Source: Pseudomonas sp. IPO3778 (GTDB taxonomy: Bacteria > Pseudomonadota > Gammaproteobacteria > Pseudomonadales > Pseudomonadaceae). From it: DNA of 64,000 bases. Both the position numbers and the translations under genes were made by a program. Under the pieces are notes generated by a model, which was not told where the DNA came from, did not search any database, and saw only the letters and a list, made by a program, of their open reading frames with translations. Where the stretch lies: positions 77,504 through 141,503 of the forward strand of contig NZ_JACARC010000021.1 of NCBI RefSeq assembly GCF_013386825.1. Direction: 5' to 3'. Of this stretch, positions 17,584-26,567 are shown piece by piece; the first letter of the stretch is position 1; each line of letters begins with the position of its first letter.

Positions 17584-18924
17584 ATGTTTTTATGGCAAGT
17601 GCCCTCGTGGCAACAGATAGAAGATCGTATAACCCATGAAATGGGCTACCCGGTAGGGTCAAGCTTTCGCACGTACCTGAACGAACATATCCCTTCGCTT
17701 GATCTGCAAATTCGTCGTGTCAGTAACGTCCGCACTGCATTTGATCGAGCAGAATGGGAAGCTGCGCGCTTATTGCGGCAGCGCTTCGCCGACATAGATA
17801 TCTCCAGCATTCTTTCCGAGCTGATCAGTACCGTCGCCCAAATGGCAATGATCGTTGCGGGCGGGGTGTTAACTGGAGGGGCCATTGGCGCGGGTGTTGG
17901 GGTTTGGGCCGCAGGTGCAGGGGCTATACCGGCAGGCGCTGCAGGTGCGGCGATGGGTTTGCAAGTCAGCACCTGGCTACTGGGCGTTCTTGGCCTGGCG
18001 TCCATCGCCGACTTTTTTGTGGAGGGTCTACCTGCCATTGGCGAGTACTACCTGCGTGGCATCAACATCGCATGGGACGGTGCGCGTGGCGATGATGGGC
18101 TCAATCCCTTTGGCACGGACGACCCGTTCGCTGTGAACAGTGCCTCCCAGCAGATTGCATTGGGGCACGTAGAAGTCGTGGTTCTACTGCTGGGGGCGGT
18201 TGTTGCCTACCTGACCCGTGGTCGAGGTAACGCCAGCGTTCTGGCTCAGGAAATGCGAGGCAGCGCTAAAGGAGCACGGCTGGCTCAATGGATGCTCAAA
18301 CACGAAGATGCGCTGAAAAAACGTCCTGACCTGCAAACGGCAGAGCCTCGTAGAGGCGCACTTGGGCCGCAGGAACCGCCGCCGAACCGCCCATCTGGAA
18401 AAGACAAAGAACCAGCCAAGGGCAAACCAAATACTATGCCGCGCCATGAAGTAGAGTGCTTCAAGGCAGACAAAATGCCGGCCTCTAAAGTCGGAGAGTT
18501 CGAGCGGCAGTTAAAGGGCCAAGAGGAAGGGCTGAATCGGCTGACGGTTGATGAGTATTTGGAGAATATTGCTAATTCTGTAAAACGTAGCAAGGCGGCT
18601 GCCACGGTGGCTCGTAAAAAACTACAAACCGATCCTCAACAAAGATTTCAAGATGAATTTTCTCATACCATGGACTCACTTGATGCAGAAGACGCGGCTA
18701 TCAAAAAAGCGAAGGAAACGATGTCAAACCTTGCCGGTCTGCACAACCCTGATTTGAGCGCTGGCGGTAGGGACGTTATTGCTGACTTTGGTGATAGACA
18801 GGTGAACTCAAGCATTGGCCCACAGTGGAAAAACAAAATACAGAATTTAAAAAATGCGGCTGAAGACATACCAAAGTCGATGCGAGAATCGACTTTCCTT
18901 AATGTAAAACTACATAAGTGCTAG
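17584..18924 (+). CDS. Polymorphic toxin: glycine-zipper N-terminus and Ntox15 (Tde1-like) nuclease domain
   Basis: 446 residues. The N-terminus has a glycine-zipper stretch at about 93-125 (GGVLTGGAIGAGVGVW, GAGAIPAGAAGAAMG) and two further hydrophobic segments (about 128-147 and 194-212). A hydrophilic Pro/Lys linker at about 250-285 leads to the C-terminal toxin domain: EVECFKADKMP, the EFERQLKGQEEGLNRLTVDEYL segment (split here by name only), LHNPDLSAGG with the catalytic-type HxxD at H387-D390, and VNSSIGPQWK. This matches the type 15 polymorphic toxin domain of Agrobacterium Tde1, a type VI secretion DNase. A downstream Tdi1-like immunity gene starts 17 bases after the stop. No vgrG, PAAR or tss genes are nearby. 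Delivery by type VI secretion is inference. Confidence 0.82.
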   Translation: MFLWQVPSWQQIEDRITHEMGYPVGSSFRTYLNEHIPSLDLQIRRVSNVRTAFDRAEWEAARLLRQRFADIDISSILSELISTVAQMAMIVAGGVLTGGAIGAGVGVWAAGAGAIPAGAAGAAMGLQVSTWLLGVLGLASIADFFVEGLPAIGEYYLRGINIAWDGARGDDGLNPFGTDDPFAVNSASQQIALGHVEVVVLLLGAVVAYLTRGRGNASVLAQEMRGSAKGARLAQWMLKHEDALKKRPDLQTAEPRRGALGPQEPPPNRPSGKDKEPAKGKPNTMPRHEVECFKADKMPASKVGEFERQLKGQEEGLNRLTVDEYLENIANSVKRSKAAATVARKKLQTDPQQRFQDEFSHTMDSLDAEDAAIKKAKETMSNLAGLHNPDLSAGGRDVIADFGDRQVNSSIGPQWKNKIQNLKNAAEDIPKSMRESTFLNVKLHKC

Positions 18925-18941
18925 TTGGCGAGGATAGGTTA

Positions 18942-19559
18942 ATGGACAGAGTATTTGCTAGATTTATAGAAAAACTTGGTGACCCCATTGATCGTCAGGA
19001 AGTGCCAACATCCAGTATCGAGCACTACCGAGGTAAGCTACCAGATTTACTTTTGGAGTATTGGACTGAACATGGTTGGTGTGGCTACGGCGAAGGAATT
19101 TTTTGGCTCGTTAACCCGCAGGAATATGAAAACGTAGTGGCGTCTTGGATTGAGGGTACAGAACTAGAAGCACTCGACACTTATCACCTAATTGCCCGCA
19201 GTGCTTTTGGCGACTTATACCTTTGGGGGGAAAAAACTGGAGCGTCTCTTAATATAACCAGCATACTATCTAAATACATAGCATTTTACTCAAAATTTGG
19301 AACGGAGCATATGGACAAGCAACTCCAAAACTTTTTATTAACTAGAAATGTAGATGACAATGACTACGATGACCTATTCAAACCAGCGAAGAAAAAGCTG
19401 GGGGCTTTGCGTCATGATGAAATGTATGGCTTTGTTCCAGCATTAATGTTCGGCGGCCAGGATACTCTTGACCACCTTGAAAAAGTAAAAACGGTGGAGC
19501 ACCTAATATTGCTTTCGCAGATAACAGAACTTCAGCCTTATAGCTTTTCAGATACTTAA
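18942..19559 (+). CDS. Immunity protein copy 1 (GAD-like + DUF1851, Tdi1-like)
   Basis: 205 residues, soluble. N-terminal GAD-like region (ARFIEKLGDPIDRQ, then LLEYWTEHGWCGYGEGIFW, VNPQEYENVV, residues about 1-110) and C-terminal DUF1851 region (DLFKPAKKKLG, MYGFVPALMFGG, residues about 155-205). This pair of domains is that of Tdi1, which neutralises Tde1-type Ntox15 nucleases. The gene starts at the ATG at 18942 with GAGGAT six bases upstream, 17 bases after the toxin stop, so it is the cognate immunity gene. The middle (about 95-150) is the part that differs most among the four copies. Confidence 0.82.
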   Translation: MDRVFARFIEKLGDPIDRQEVPTSSIEHYRGKLPDLLLEYWTEHGWCGYGEGIFWLVNPQEYENVVASWIEGTELEALDTYHLIARSAFGDLYLWGEKTGASLNITSILSKYIAFYSKFGTEHMDKQLQNFLLTRNVDDNDYDDLFKPAKKKLGALRHDEMYGFVPALMFGGQDTLDHLEKVKTVEHLILLSQITELQPYSFSDT

Positions 19560-19797
19560 TAAAGGCCTGTGTCAGCACGCAATAGCGATGACATTCGCTT
19601 GACCATCCTTTCGTTGAGCATGTGCGGGGGCAAGTTGCGCTCGCGCGGCTGCATGAACCACGCCGACGGCGCCGGGTGCGGCAGGCACGTCGCAGCGTAT
19701 GCGATCCATAAACCCCACCTACCGCAAGAGGGGGCCTTGGTTTACCGTAGCCTTTCTCGCGGCACTGCATAAGTGCTAATCACCATGGAGGTGTTTA
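19560..19797. repeat. Inter-immunity spacer repeat 1
   Basis: The 238 bases between immunity copies 1 and 2. The same sequence recurs at 20416-20655 and, for its first 200 or so bases, at 21274 and 22403. Near its end it carries LHKC-stop codons (19765-19779) identical in meaning to the last codons of the toxin. The part from about 19695 on, read on the minus strand, joins the IS66-type transposase tail seen in full in copies 3 and 4. Small open frames inside are not conserved as protein. Confidence 0.85.
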
Positions 19798-20415
19798 ATG
19801 GACAAAGTATTTGCTAGATTTATAGAAAAACTTGGTGATCCCATTGATCGTCAGGAAGTGCCAACATCCAGTATCGAGCACTACCGAGGGAAGCTACCAG
19901 ATTTACTTTTGGAATATTGGACTGAACATGGTTGGTGTGGCTACGGCGAAGGAATTTTTTGGCTCGTTAACCCGCAGGAATATGAGGAAGTGGTGGCTTC
20001 TTGGATTGAGGGTACGACACTTGAAAAGCGTGACACTTACCACCTAATTGCACGCGGTGCGTTTGGCGATTTATACCTGTGGGGCGAGAAGACGGGATTT
20101 TCACTGAAAATAACCAGCATCCTTTCTCGATGCGTAATTCATGATTTTGAACCCACACCAGAACAAATGGATCGTAAAATTCAAGACTTTATCGTATCCA
20201 GAAAAGTGGACTCTAATGATTATGGCGACCTGTTCAAGCCTGCAAAGAAAAAACTCGGCACCTTACGTAATGATGAGATGTACGGCTTTGTTCCAGCATT
20301 GATGTTCGGCGGCCCGGATACTCTTGACCACCTTAAAAAAGTAAAAGCGGTGGAGCACCTAATATTGCTTTCGCAGATAACAGAACTTCAGCCTTATAGC
20401 TTTTCAGATATTTAA
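19798..20415 (+). CDS. Immunity protein copy 2 (GAD-like + DUF1851)
   Basis: 205 residues. The first 63 or so residues are almost identical to copy 1 (MDKVFARFIEKLGDPIDRQE onward), the centre diverges (TLEKRDTYHL, RCVIHDFEPTPEQMDRKIQ), and the last 50 return to near identity. The ribosome site GGAGG is strong, inside the conserved spacer. It has no toxin of its own upstream, only the four-codon trace of one, so it is an orphan immunity gene, probably against a related Ntox15 variant. Confidence 0.82.
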   Translation: MDKVFARFIEKLGDPIDRQEVPTSSIEHYRGKLPDLLLEYWTEHGWCGYGEGIFWLVNPQEYEEVVASWIEGTTLEKRDTYHLIARGAFGDLYLWGEKTGFSLKITSILSRCVIHDFEPTPEQMDRKIQDFIVSRKVDSNDYGDLFKPAKKKLGTLRNDEMYGFVPALMFGGPDTLDHLKKVKAVEHLILLSQITELQPYSFSDI

Positions 20416-20655
20416 TAAAGGCCTATGTCAGCACGCAATAGCGCTGACATTCGCTTGTCCATCCTTTCGTTGAGCATGTGCGGGGGGCAAGTTGCGCTCG
20501 CGCGGCTGCATGAACCACGCCAACGGCGCCGGGGGGTGGCAGGCATGTTGCAGCGTATGCGATCCATAAACCCCACCTACCGCAAGATGGGGCCTTGGTT
20601 TACCGTAGCCTTTCTCGCGGCACTGCATAAGTGCTAATCACCATGGAGGTGTTTA
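20416..20655. repeat. Inter-immunity spacer repeat 2
   Basis: 240 bases, nearly the same as spacer 1. It begins with an inverted repeat TGTCAGC (20426-20432) / GCTGACA (20443-20449) with a ten-base loop, which could be a hairpin at the 3' end of the immunity message. It ends with the toxin-tail trace CAT-AAG-TGC-TAA at 20626-20637 and the GGAGG ribosome site of copy 3. Confidence 0.85.
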
Positions 20656-21273
20656 ATGGACAAAGTATTTGCTAGATTTATAGAAAAGTTTGGTGAGCCG
20701 ACGGATCGTCGAGAAGTACCAGCTTCGAGCCTTGCACATTTCAAAGGAAAGCTGCCCAATCAATTATTGGAGTATTGGGCTGAGCATGGATGGTGCGGCT
20801 ATGGTGGCGGTATTTTTTGGATCGTGGACCCACAAGAGTATGAGGGGGTAGTGGCATCGTGGGTTGAGGGAACAACAATTGAAAATCGGGACACCTATCA
20901 TCTCATCGCCCGCAGCGCTTTTGGTGATTTATATCTATGGGGAAAAAACACAGGTCCAACGATTACAATAACCAGTACTTTTTCACGATACGTTATTCAA
21001 GATTTTGAAATCACGCCAGAGGACATGGATAGAGAGGTCCAAAATTTCTTATTATCTAAGGAAATTAAATACAACGATTACGGAAACTTATTCAAGCCAG
21101 CAAAGAAAAAACTCGGCACACTACGCCATGACGAAATGTACGGCTTTGTTCCAGCATTGATGTTCGGCGGCCCGGATACTCTTGAGCACCTTGAAAAAGT
21201 AAAAGCGGTGGAGCACCTAATATTGCTTTCTCAGATAACAGAACTTCAGCCTTATAGCTTTTCAGATATTTAA
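20656..21273 (+). CDS. Immunity protein copy 3 (GAD-like + DUF1851)
   Basis: 205 residues and the most divergent N-terminal half of the array (FGEPTDRREVPASSLAHFKG, WCGYGGGIFWIVDPQEYEGVV), with a distinct centre (TITITSTFSRYVIQDFEITP). From LFKPAKKKLGTLRHDEM to the end it is nearly identical to the others. The ribosome site and first codons match copy 2, so the join with the spacer lies within the first 15 codons. An orphan immunity gene by position. Confidence 0.82.
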   Translation: MDKVFARFIEKFGEPTDRREVPASSLAHFKGKLPNQLLEYWAEHGWCGYGGGIFWIVDPQEYEGVVASWVEGTTIENRDTYHLIARSAFGDLYLWGKNTGPTITITSTFSRYVIQDFEITPEDMDREVQNFLLSKEIKYNDYGNLFKPAKKKLGTLRHDEMYGFVPALMFGGPDTLEHLEKVKAVEHLILLSQITELQPYSFSDI

Positions 21274-21455
21274 TAAAGGCCTGTGTCAGCACGCAATAGC
21301 GCTGACATTCGCTTGTCCATCCTTTCGTTGAGCATGTGCTGGGGCAAGTTGGGCTCGCGCGGCTGCATGAACCACGCCGACGGCACCGGGTGCGGCAGGC
21401 ACGTCGCAGCGTATGCGATCTATAAACCCCACCTACCGCAAGAGGGTGCCTTGGT
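21274..21455. repeat. Inter-immunity spacer repeat 3
   Basis: The shared spacer sequence again, starting at the stop of copy 3 (AAAGGCCTGTGTCAGCACGC). Unlike spacers 1 and 2, it does not jump to the toxin-tail trace after CTTTCTCGCG but continues into transposase-derived sequence at 21456 and beyond. It therefore shows the older, undeleted arrangement. Confidence 0.8.
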
Positions 21456-21524
21456 TTACCGTAGCCTTTCTCGCGAACAATTCCACGACAGCAGGACTTC
21501 GTAATCTTCCAATGATGCCGCCTG
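21456..21524 (-). mobile_element. Fragment of an IS66-type transposase C-terminus
   Basis: Read on the minus strand this gives QAASLEDYEVLLSWNCSRER-LR-stop. It resembles the end of IS66 TnpC proteins (…A-T-S-x-E-D-Y-E-A-L-L-P-W-N). Only about 22 codons are recognisable and the upstream part is unrelated, so it is a remnant with no activity. The IS66 assignment comes from memory of the family tail. Confidence 0.5.
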
Positions 21525-21587
21525 GCTCTTGGCCTTAGATCTTGGCGGTCTCGACCAAACTGTAGATCTGCGCACTGGCGGTGTTGC

Positions 21588-21773
21588 CTACACAATCCCG
21601 ATCTATCTGCAGGTGGAAAAGATATCATCGCGGGCCTCGGTGATCGACAAGTCAACTCCAGTATTGGCCCTCAGTGGAGGCCAAAAATTGCAAATTTGAA
21701 AAAGGCCGCAGAGACAGTGCCAGCGGCTTTACGCGGTGACACCTATCTCAATGTCAAACTTCATAAATGTTAA
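21588..21773 (+). pseudogene. Fossil of a second Ntox15 toxin C-terminus
   Basis: From 21588 the plus strand reads LHNPDLSAGGKDII, then GLGDRQVNSSIGPQW, then a tail ending YLNVKLHKC and TAA at 21771-21773. This matches the last 61 or so residues of the intact toxin (including the HxxD motif) but with many substitutions, so it comes from a different allele. It has no start codon or N-terminal part; upstream similarity stops within a few codons at LHNPD. The stop lies 11 bases before immunity copy 4, the same order as the intact toxin and copy 1. Confidence 0.85.
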
Positions 21774-21784
21774 GGGGAAAAGCA

Positions 21785-22402
21785 ATGGATGAGATATTTT
21801 CCATTTTTTTGGAAACGTTTGGAGGGCCAGTTGATCGACTTGAAGTACCAACATCAAGCATCGAGCGCTATAGAGGAAAGCTACCCAATCAGTTGCTAGA
21901 ATACTGGGTCGAACACGGCTGGTGCGGGTACGGCGAGGGCATTTTTTGGATCGTAAACCCCCAAGAATATGAGGGTGTGGTTGCATCCTGGCTTAAGGGG
22001 ACGAAATTTGAAGAACTTGATACCTACCATCTGATTGCTCGAAGCGCCTTTGGTGACTTGTACCTCTGGGGCGAAAAAACGGGATTTTCGCTTAAGATAA
22101 CAAGTGTTCTTTCTAAGGTTGTAATCAAAAACTTTGAAGTTTCAAGCGTAGAAATGGACAGAGAATTACAAGGTTTTCTACTTTCCAGAAATGTGGACTC
22201 CAACGATTATGGAGAACTGTTCAAGCCCGCAAAGAAAAAGCTCGGCACCCTGCGTCACGACGAGATGTACGGCTTTGTTCCAGCATTGATGTTCGGCGGC
22301 CCGGATACTCTTGACCACCTTGAAAAAGTAAAAGCGGTGGAGCACCTAATATTGCTTTCGCAGATAACAGAACTTCAGCCTTATAGCTTTTCAGATATTT
22401 AA
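21785..22402 (+). CDS. Immunity protein copy 4 (GAD-like + DUF1851)
   Basis: 205 residues beginning MDEIFSIFLETFGGPVDRLE, with its own N-terminal variant and the shared C-terminal block. AAGGGG lies about eight bases before the ATG. It directly follows the toxin-tail fossil, so it was most likely the cognate immunity gene of that lost toxin. Keeping it would protect against strains that still carry the corresponding toxin. Confidence 0.82.
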   Translation: MDEIFSIFLETFGGPVDRLEVPTSSIERYRGKLPNQLLEYWVEHGWCGYGEGIFWIVNPQEYEGVVASWLKGTKFEELDTYHLIARSAFGDLYLWGEKTGFSLKITSVLSKVVIKNFEVSSVEMDRELQGFLLSRNVDSNDYGELFKPAKKKLGTLRHDEMYGFVPALMFGGPDTLDHLEKVKAVEHLILLSQITELQPYSFSDI

Positions 22403-22584
22403 TAAAGGCCTGTGTCAGCACGCAATAGCGCTGACATTCGCTTGTCCATCCTTTCGTTGCTCATGTGCTGGGGCAAGTTGGGCTCGCGCGGCTGCATGAA
22501 CCACACCGACAGCGCCGGGTGCGGCAGGCACGTCGCAGCGTATGCGATCCATAAACCCCACCTACCGCAAGAGGGGGCCTTGGT
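22403..22584. repeat. Inter-immunity spacer repeat 4
   Basis: Fourth copy of the shared spacer, again starting at the immunity stop and again containing TGTCAGC-N10-GCTGACA. It ends in the IS66-type fragment rather than in a further immunity gene, so it closes the array. The next gene (DHA2 transporter) runs on the opposite strand. Confidence 0.8.
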
Positions 22585-22685
22585 TTACCGTAGCCTTTCT
22601 CGCGAACAATTCCACGGCAGCAGGCTTCGTAATCTTCCAATGATGTCGCCTGCGGTAGCCGCTCAAGTACGTGGCGCAGCCCCAT
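22585..22685 (-). mobile_element. Longer fragment of the IS66-type transposase C-terminus, frameshifted
   Basis: On the minus strand it reads GLRHVLERLPQATSLEDYEA, then a one-base deletion shifts the frame; restoring one C gives LLPWNCSRERLR-stop, as in the 21456-21524 fragment. LRHVL-ERLP…EDYEALLPWN is the typical end of IS66 TnpC. The element is dead. It marks the right edge of the array. Confidence 0.6.
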
Positions 22686-22711
22686 TGACCGTGTTCACAT
22701 TAAAGAGCGGG

Positions 22712-24241
22712 TTATTTGGCCTTGTCTTCCCGCCCCCGCAACACACGATTAGGCATGGCAATCGCCGCCGCCAACCCCAACAACGAAACCCCCGCACTCA
22801 CCATCAGCAAATGCCGGAAAGTGATCAGCAACTCCCCCCGCAACGCATCCTGCGCCGGCCCGGGCGCGGCATTCAACCCATCCAGCAACACATTCCCCGA
22901 ACTCCCCTCAGCCACCAACGCCCCACTGGCCAAGTGCGCAAAACTGGAGTCCTGCAACAACGCCAGCAACAGCGCCGACATGCACGCCACCCCAACCGCA
23001 CCACCCAACGACCGAAACAGGTTAGTGGTACTGGTCGCCACCCCAATGTCCCGCTGTTCCACCGAATTTTGCGTACCCACCAGCGAAGTCGGAAACTGCA
23101 TCCCGGCAGCAATCCCGCACAGCAACATAAACACGCTGGTGACCACCACCGCCTGAGGCGCACTGAGGGCCATGCCGAGAATGGCGATCGGGCTCAGAAA
23201 GGCCCCGGTGAGGATCATCGGCTTATACCGCCCAGTCACCGAGGTCATGCGCCCAGCGAAATACGCTCCCATCGGCAACCCAATCGCCAGCGGCAGCAAA
23301 TGCAAGGCAGCACTGTCGGCACCTGAGCCGGTGACGGTCTGGTAACGCAGCGGCATCAATACCGTGAGGGAAATCGCCTGGAAACTGGTAAAGAAAATCG
23401 TGCACCAACACAACACCGCACTGCGGTTGGCAAACAGGTGCATCGGCAACAACGGCTCCCGCGCCCGACGCTCGTGCCACACAAACACCGTCAATGCCAC
23501 CAACGCGCACACCAGCAGCCCCAGCACTTCATCGTCACGCCAATGGTGGCCCTGGCCGATTTCGGTGATGCCCAGCAGCAAAGCGGTCAAGCCGACGATC
23601 ATCAACACAGTGCCGAGGTAGTCGATCACCGGCTTGCGCTGCGGCACCGGCAGCCCCACCAGCGTGCGATGGGCCACCCACCAGGCGCCGGCGCCCAACG
23701 GCAGGTTGATCAGGAACACCCAGCGCCACGACAGGTACTCGGTCATGTAGCCGCCCAATACCGGGCCGGCCACGCTCGCCACCGCGTACATGCTGCTGAA
23801 GTAACCCTGGTAGCGCCCGCGTTCGCGGGGCGGAATGATGTCGCCAATAATCGCCTGGCTGACCGAAATCATCCCGCCGGCACCGATGCCCTGGAGGATC
23901 CGCGCCAGCACCAGTTGCTCCATGCTCTGGGCCATGCCGCAGAACAGCGAGGCAACGGTGAACAGCCCCATGCCGATCAGCATCATCGGCCGGCGCCCGT
24001 ACAGGTCGCCGAGCTTGCCGTAGATCGGCACCGCCACGGTCATCGCCACCATGTAGCCGGAGATCACCCAGGCCAGCAGGTTGACGTCGTGGAACTGGGC
24101 GGAAATGGCCGGCATGGAGACGGCGACGATGGTCTGGTCCAGCGCCCCGAGGAAGATCGCCATCATCAAGGCGACAAGGACACTACGAACAGCGGGTGTG
24201 GCGGGCTGATTGAGGTTGGTCACGGCAGAACCTGCAGGCAA
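22712..24241 (-). CDS. MFS multidrug efflux transporter, DHA2 family
   Basis: 509 residues with about 14 membrane segments. Typical DHA2 motifs are visible: LDQTIVAVSMPAI in helix 1 (motif D1), GKLGDLYGRRPMML (motif A), ARILQGIGAGGM (motif B) and SVAGPVLGGYMTE (motif C, antiporter motif). It is a proton-coupled drug exporter of the inner membrane in the EmrB/QacA type. No membrane-fusion partner or TetR regulator is adjacent. It ends 26 bases from the IS66-type remnant, just outside the toxin-immunity array. Confidence 0.87.
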   Translation of the reverse strand: MPAGSAVTNLNQPATPAVRSVLVALMMAIFLGALDQTIVAVSMPAISAQFHDVNLLAWVISGYMVAMTVAVPIYGKLGDLYGRRPMMLIGMGLFTVASLFCGMAQSMEQLVLARILQGIGAGGMISVSQAIIGDIIPPRERGRYQGYFSSMYAVASVAGPVLGGYMTEYLSWRWVFLINLPLGAGAWWVAHRTLVGLPVPQRKPVIDYLGTVLMIVGLTALLLGITEIGQGHHWRDDEVLGLLVCALVALTVFVWHERRAREPLLPMHLFANRSAVLCWCTIFFTSFQAISLTVLMPLRYQTVTGSGADSAALHLLPLAIGLPMGAYFAGRMTSVTGRYKPMILTGAFLSPIAILGMALSAPQAVVVTSVFMLLCGIAAGMQFPTSLVGTQNSVEQRDIGVATSTTNLFRSLGGAVGVACMSALLLALLQDSSFAHLASGALVAEGSSGNVLLDGLNAAPGPAQDALRGELLITFRHLLMVSAGVSLLGLAAAIAMPNRVLRGREDKAK

Positions 24242-24297
24242 GGCCCCACGGGAAAAGGAGGCCCGCGGGAATGCTCGTCAGTGTACTAGATAGCTGG

Positions 24298-25512
<1,215 letters not shown>

Positions 25513-25670
25513 TCATCGAACGTATTCGGTGAAAGAGTTGTCATTGAAGGTGTTGCTGGCATTTTTCACTTGAGTGACCGGCATAAGAAGGTGAAAACTG
25601 AGCCCAAAGCTGCGCTTTTTGCCAATTGGGGCGATTACCGCACAATTCTCCCGAAGTATCGGATGAAGCC

Positions 25671-26567
25671 ATGACCAAAACTGCCAGTTCCGCGATTCCA
25701 GTGTTCAAGCTCTACGGCGAGAGCCAGCAATGGCCGACCCCGGATTTGCTGCACTGTGAAACCATCTCCCGGCGCAGCCGTGAGTACCAGTGGGAAATCC
25801 AGCCCCACCGGCACGCGGACCTGTGCCAGTTGCTGTACGTGCACAAGGGTCAAGCGCAGTTGGAGATCGAGGGCCAGCGCAGCACGCTGAACGAATCGAC
25901 CTTGCAGGTGCTGCCGCCGTTATGCGTGCATGGTTTTCGGTTTTCCGAAGACGTCGAAGGGTTTGTCGTCACCCTGGCTGCGCCGCTGATGGCGCATTTG
26001 CAAGGGCAACTGGGCGCGGCGCTGGATGGCCTGAACGCCTTGGGCAGCTACCCTGCCGGCAACGACAGCGACTACCTCAACAGCCTGTTTGCACGCTTGC
26101 AGGATGAGTACGCCAACGATCAACCGGCGCGGGACATGATGATGCACGCCCTGGTCAGCGTGCTGCTGGTGTGGATCAGCCGCCAGGCGATCCAGCGTCG
26201 CCATCCACGGGCGCCGCGAGGGCGCGAATACTTCCGTCGTTTCACCCAGTTGGTGGAGCAGCATTACCGCGAACACCCGAAAATCGAAGACCTGGCCCAC
26301 AAGCTGGGGATCTCGGTCTCACACCTGAACGGTACGTGTCGGGAGTTGGGCGGACAGCCCGCCTTGCAGATCATGCACGACCGCCAATTGCTGGAAGCCA
26401 AGCGCCTGCTGACTTACACCAGCATGACCATCAATGAGATGTCGGACGTATTGGGCTTTTCTGACCCGACCAACTTCTCGCGCTTGTTTCGCCGGCGCGT
26501 CGGGTTCTCTCCGAAGGCGTTTCGGGAGCAGCTGAAAGCCGACCAGAGCGCTAGCGCAGTGAGCTGA
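25671..26567 (+). CDS. pobR: AraC-family activator of pobA
   Basis: 298 residues. The N-terminal cupin-like sensor has HRHADLCQLLYVHKG; the C-terminal AraC double helix-turn-helix spans about 195-290 with LAHKLGISVSHLNGTCRE and the hallmark INEMSDVLGFSDPTNFSRLFRR followed by GFSPKAFRE. Divergence from pobA with a 179-base gap indicates that it activates pobA in response to 4-hydroxybenzoate, as PobR does in other pseudomonads. Its 3' end overlaps the small convergent gene by 17 bases. Confidence 0.87.
   Translation: MTKTASSAIPVFKLYGESQQWPTPDLLHCETISRRSREYQWEIQPHRHADLCQLLYVHKGQAQLEIEGQRSTLNESTLQVLPPLCVHGFRFSEDVEGFVVTLAAPLMAHLQGQLGAALDGLNALGSYPAGNDSDYLNSLFARLQDEYANDQPARDMMMHALVSVLLVWISRQAIQRRHPRAPRGREYFRRFTQLVEQHYREHPKIEDLAHKLGISVSHLNGTCRELGGQPALQIMHDRQLLEAKRLLTYTSMTINEMSDVLGFSDPTNFSRLFRRRVGFSPKAFREQLKADQSASAVS

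Noticed and set aside
17584..22402. Island as part of a prophage
   Set aside because: No integrase, phage structural genes, lysis genes or att-like repeats are seen near the toxin-immunity array.
19569..22636. Repeated small frames in the spacers (MSARNS… on plus, GYGKPRPPLAVGG… on minus)
   Set aside because: They recur because the spacer DNA is repeated, not because the protein is conserved; frames differ by indels among copies and none has a ribosome site.
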